Shown one piece after another: positions 8,112 to 11,048 of a stretch of DNA of 11,048 bases. Every line of letters starts with the position of its first letter. Within the stretch, counting starts at the first letter, position 1. The DNA is from Saccoglossus kowalevskii (taxonomy: Eukaryota > Hemichordata > Enteropneusta > Harrimaniidae): contig NW_003123412.1 in assembly GCF_000003605.2 (NCBI RefSeq), positions 26,851 through 37,898 on the forward strand. The letters are read 5' to 3'. Under the pieces are notes generated by a model, which was not told the origin of the DNA, did not search any database, and saw only the letters and a list, made by a program, of their open reading frames with translations. A program made the position numbers and the translations under genes.

Positions 8112-8445
8112 GCCGCTGTCGACTTTGTCAAGCGAAGCTTATCATATGAGTGATTGTCCATCGTCGTCTGTCGTCGTCTGTGTCAACTTTTTACATTTTT
8201 AACTTCTTCTTGAAAACTACAATTCTTATTGCTTTGATAATTGGTGTATATGTACCTTAGGCAGACCTCTCTTAGATTTTGATGAATATTTTTTGTTATT
8301 TTTGGTAAAAAGTGATATTTTCGACTTCTTGTTAAAAACAGCAAGTCCAATTGCTTTGATACTATACATATTGTTCATAGGCTGCTTGTTTATATCTTGT
8401 TTTCTGTAATTATTGACTTTGATACTGTACATGGATGTAATTGAT
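8112..8445. repeat. second hairpin-led microsatellite/monomer repeat
   Basis: It begins with GCCGCTGTCGAC and an AAGC-GAA-GCTT hairpin (8130-8140), followed by a 10-base tandem TCGTCGTCTG (8161-8170, 8171-8180). Diverged monomers follow, marked by ACTTCTT-GAAAACTAC / ATTGCTTTGATA near 8203 and GACTTCTTGTTAAAAACAG / ATTGCTTTGATA near 8323, with a TTGACTTTGATACTGTACAT box near 8413. The order of parts copies that of the intron-4 element although the sequences differ. I could not find the far terminus, so the right boundary is approximate. Confidence 0.65.
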
Positions 8446-8514
8446 TTCACAGTGTGCATTTCAAATCATAGAGCTACCTAGTCCAATATCCTCATCACAA
8501 AAGAGTTCTTTATA

Positions 8515-8547
8515 TTAATAATAATAAAATATAATAATAATAGTAAT
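8515..8547. repeat. ATA/AAT microsatellite
   Basis: Interrupted (ATA)n at the end of the repeat-rich 3' flank. Confidence 0.85.
8523..8528 (+). promoter_or_regulatory. candidate poly(A) signal AATAAA
   Basis: First AATAAA found downstream of the FOXRED1 stop codon on the + strand. It lies in a microsatellite, so it may be chance. A variant hexamer nearer the stop is possible. Confidence 0.25.
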
Positions 8548-8560
8548 AGGAGGCCTAGGT

Positions 8561-9128
8561 CTTGAATGTCAGTTACATTGATAAGAACTTCCAGTACTTA
8601 CAAAATGAAATCAGCAGGAAAGTGAGAACATGATATCTACTTTTAATATATCATATTTTTTTTAGCTAAAACAGCAATATTTTAAAGCATTTTCTAGGAT
8701 CAGAAAAAGATCATTAAAATATGACTTATTTTGACCATAGACTTATCTGAGCAGATAAAAGTGGATTAAAGTACTGTCCAGTTATTATCGTGGTCTGTGT
8801 CGGCGTTAAGTTAATTTCATTCACACCTACAACTTTTACAAGAGGAAATATGGTAGCACTGGATAAAGCACACATTGACACCATATATTAATTCTTGGTA
8901 ATGTGAAATGTCATAATAATATACATAAGGTACATATGTATAAACATGGAGCAAATCTTTTTGGCTCAATGCTGGAACCAATCTGCATCTATTGTGTTTA
9001 ACAAAGTATACTGTTGAATATGGTACACAAAATCAGTTTAGACTGTCAATGTCTCTTACAACACTTGTTATATGACTGTAAGTTAGTCAGTCAGTGTGAA
9101 GGAACACAAAGAAACATATATAAGTAGG
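8561..9128. other. intergenic sequence, nothing recognised
   Basis: AT-rich DNA between the 3' repeats of FOXRED1 and the SINE. I see no exon-like coding stretch, RNA gene or paired termini. Confidence 0.6.
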
Positions 9129-9138
9129 ATATATAAAA
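9129..9138. repeat. SINE target-site duplication, left copy
   Basis: ATATATAAAA, identical to 9572-9581 on the other side of the SINE. Low complexity weakens it somewhat, but the position at the A-box-side border is exact. Confidence 0.65.
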
Positions 9139-9571
9139 AAAACAAATTTTTTATTTAAAAAAATGTTTTGTGCCAGGCGACAGTTGAGGCGACATTGAGT
9201 GTCACTGTTGTCTCTCCTGACTTGTTTTTGTAAGTGCTTGTGCTGACACATGGTGCATTTTGCCACAGTAGTCATATTCATGTTTGGGACTACATGACAG
9301 GGCCGTGTGGCCATCTCCCTATCAATGCACTATTCTGGCGTCAACCAGACTCAGTCGAAGACGACCACCTGCGGACCTTAACCAAGGTTCCCCCAAAGTA
9401 GCATTCGTTAGTGAATGAAATTCGGCCAGTGGAATTTGCCTTCCCATTGAGTCTGTGGCACACTCACCCAGAGTAGAGGCCGACCCTTTTGATGTTCAGC
9501 CTAAGGTGAGATTTGAACTTGGGTCTACTGATCTGAGTCTGATGCGACAACCACTATGCACCACCGGTTCA
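9139..9571 (-). mobile_element. tRNA-derived SINE with target-site duplication
   Basis: Read on the minus strand, the head starts at 9571 and carries a Pol III A box, TGGTGCATAGTGG (9563-9551). About 32 bases further is a B box with GTTCAAATC (9518-9510), spaced as in a tRNA gene. A tRNA-unrelated body of about 340 bases follows (GGGTCGGCCTC..., GACTGAGTCTGGTTGACGCC, GATGGCCACACGG) and ends in an A/T-rich tail at about 9163-9139. ATATATAAAA flanks the element on both sides (9129-9138 and 9572-9581), a 10-base target-site duplication. This supports retroposition and exact borders. The family name cannot be given from one copy. A minus-strand open stretch across it (to 9087) is incidental. Confidence 0.82.
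9510..9563 (-). promoter_or_regulatory. internal Pol III promoter (A and B boxes) of the SINE
   Basis: The A box at 9551-9563 and the B box at 9510-9518 match the tRNA-type consensus (TRGYnnAnnGG and GWTCRANNC). The region between them does not fold as a good tRNA cloverleaf as far as I can judge, so this is a derived promoter, not a tRNA gene. Confidence 0.75.
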
Positions 9572-9581
9572 ATATATAAAA
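9572..9581. repeat. SINE target-site duplication, right copy
   Basis: ATATATAAAA, immediately before the tRNA-like head in minus-strand terms. It pairs with 9129-9138. Confidence 0.65.
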
Positions 9582-11048
9582 GATAAAATACTTTATTCCA
9601 ACTGCTCAGGAAATTTAACATTTCGAATTTATCAGAAATATATATAATGATAATGACAATAAAAGTTTAAACAATAATAATATTTAAATAAACAAGATAA
9701 GGTAATAGAAATTATTTTGTTTAAATCCTGCAACAAGATGTTAGGTAGTATGATAATTTGATTATAATATTGTGATGTTTTGATTTTAGTATAAATTAAA
9801 ATTGTTATTTGTTATTAAATTGTCAATTGTGTTGAATATTATGGGTTTTTTTTATTGTTGAATAATTTAAAGTTTATCAAATGGTGTAATTCATCTTTAC
9901 TACATGGCAATGGAAACTAATTTCCACTTTTATTGGTGTTTTTATTGTGTGTTTATGACTAATAAGTGGAATTTTAAGATGGTTCGAATGATGTTAATTT
10001 TATAAGCAATAGTGAGATAATATGCAAAGTTTTAATTATACTAATTTATTAAATATTTGTAACCATGGTGAAATTATGGACAGAATAAAATGTATTTTTG
10101 ATGAATAAACAATATGCTTAAAATAATATCATTGCTTGAGTTTAATTTATATAAGAAAATAAACATCACAAAAATCATCAAGACTGTTACATCAAATCAA
10201 CAAAGAATTAAATATATTTTGAATTACTGCATTTCTATGAGTAATTTTACAAAATTCCAGTTTTGTAAATATATATTTTCTCTATTCATATCGCAAATTG
10301 TATTACTGATACAGCATTGTACAAATCAACACAATATTATGATTTGAACTTTGACCTATGGTTAAAGGGTGGTGGTCTTTGCATCTCATGTGAAAATTTA
10401 AGTTACATGCATTGTATATGTTGCCATGGCACCTACATCAAACACAGGGTGATGGTTTCCCAAATTAGATAGCAGAATGTGATTAGCAAATATTGATACT
10501 ATTAAAATCAGTATCTTTCAAAAACAACTTTTTAGTTTGGCCGAAAACTGTCGCAAAACTGCAATGCATCCAAAATTTACTTTGAGCCTTCTCACCAACG
10601 AGTTCATTAATACCTAGGGTTACTTAACACTCGGGAGTTGTTTTGTAAAATGCGTTATGTCAGGTGGACTCAGATTGTTATAACAATTTAAAATAACACT
10701 TTGAATGCATATACAACATATAACCTGTTAAGGTATGGTAACCAACCCATGACGTTACGAAAAAACAGTGTTTTACTAGCATCTAGCAAGATAATGGACT
10801 GATCCCAACTGTGGGCGTGCCAATACAACAGCGTCATCATGCAGGTCTAGATTGGAAAAAACCAAAGTGTTTTGCAAATTCCAAGGTGACTGTCCAAATA
10901 ATTCTCAGAACGGCGGTAATTCTATTTTATGCTGAGAAACACAACTAAAATATATAGACAGTTTTGATAAAGGGGAAAGTCACTTTAGATGATATTACTG
11001 CCCACCGGTACATCAAATACTGCCACATGGATAATCCAACTTTGGGTA
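9582..11048. other. AT-rich intergenic sequence, nothing recognised
   Basis: Very AT-rich to about 10350, then more mixed composition. I found no coding exon with family resemblance, RNA gene or paired element termini. The open stretch at 10114-10347 is Lys/Ile/Asn-rich, as expected of random AT-rich DNA. A perfect 14-base palindrome (ATTGTTATAACAAT) sits at 10674-10687. Confidence 0.6.

Larger units (their letters stand above)
7753..8560 (+). other. 3' flank / probable 3' UTR, made largely of repeats
   Basis: After the stop codon there is about 80 bases of unique sequence and then repeat-derived DNA. A copy of the intron-4 monomer family lies at about 7835-8100, followed by a second hairpin-led repeat at about 8112-8445 and an AT microsatellite. 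If the first AATAAA is the one used, the 3' UTR would be about 0.8 kb and mostly repeat-derived. Confidence 0.5.

Noticed and set aside
9087-9314. Minus-strand 75-residue open stretch with several Cys and His
   Set aside because: It lies across the SINE body and tail. The Cys/His spacing fits no zinc-finger pattern I know.
9510-9571. A functional tRNA gene on the minus strand
   Set aside because: The A and B boxes are present, but the acceptor and anticodon arms do not pair well and a SINE body follows directly.
10114-10347. 77-residue open stretch
   Set aside because: Ile/Lys/Asn-rich composition expected of AT-rich DNA, with no recognisable domain.

Overview
This is animal nuclear DNA. 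It is AT-rich, has one gene split by GT-AG introns, and carries microsatellites, terminal-inverted-repeat elements and a tRNA-derived SINE. There is no bacterial or viral gene structure. The repeats suggest a marine invertebrate, most likely a mollusc or other lophotrochozoan: a hairpin plus microsatellite plus tandem-monomer element, short TA-flanked elements ending in TACTGTAAA, and GTCGTC-rich repeats. That placement is a weak inference from repeat style.

The only gene I can support is the 3' part of FOXRED1, on the + strand. FOXRED1 is the FAD-dependent oxidoreductase domain protein that assists assembly of mitochondrial respiratory complex I. Six coding exons (1167-1396, 2056-2150, 3121-3302, 3826-4110, 5596-5700, 7498-7752) join in frame through five GT-AG introns. 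They give 383 residues ending at a TAA at 7750-7752. The N-terminal part of roughly 100 residues, with the mitochondrial presequence and the GxGxxG dinucleotide-binding motif, is not visible and should lie upstream of this window.

Layout: 1-1166 is upstream intron with poly-T runs and a small inverted-repeat element (536-644). Intron 2 of this window (2151-3120) holds a fold-back element of about 507 bp. Intron 4 (4111-5595) holds an element of about 1 kb with 12-bp inverted ends, a terminal hairpin, a TG-rich microsatellite and tandem monomers of about 130-150 bp. Intron 5 (5701-7497) holds two short TA-flanked inverted-repeat elements. Downstream of the stop come a second copy of the intron-4 monomer, another hairpin-microsatellite-monomer repeat (about 8112-8445), a candidate poly(A) signal, and a minus-strand SINE with 10-bp target-site duplications (9139-9571). 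From 9582 to the end I see only AT-rich non-coding DNA.

I see no new multi-gene system. The most interesting material is repeat architecture: two different repeats begin with a hairpin built around GCGAAGC, and the intron-4 array places octamer-like ATTTGCAT motifs at close to nucleosome spacing.
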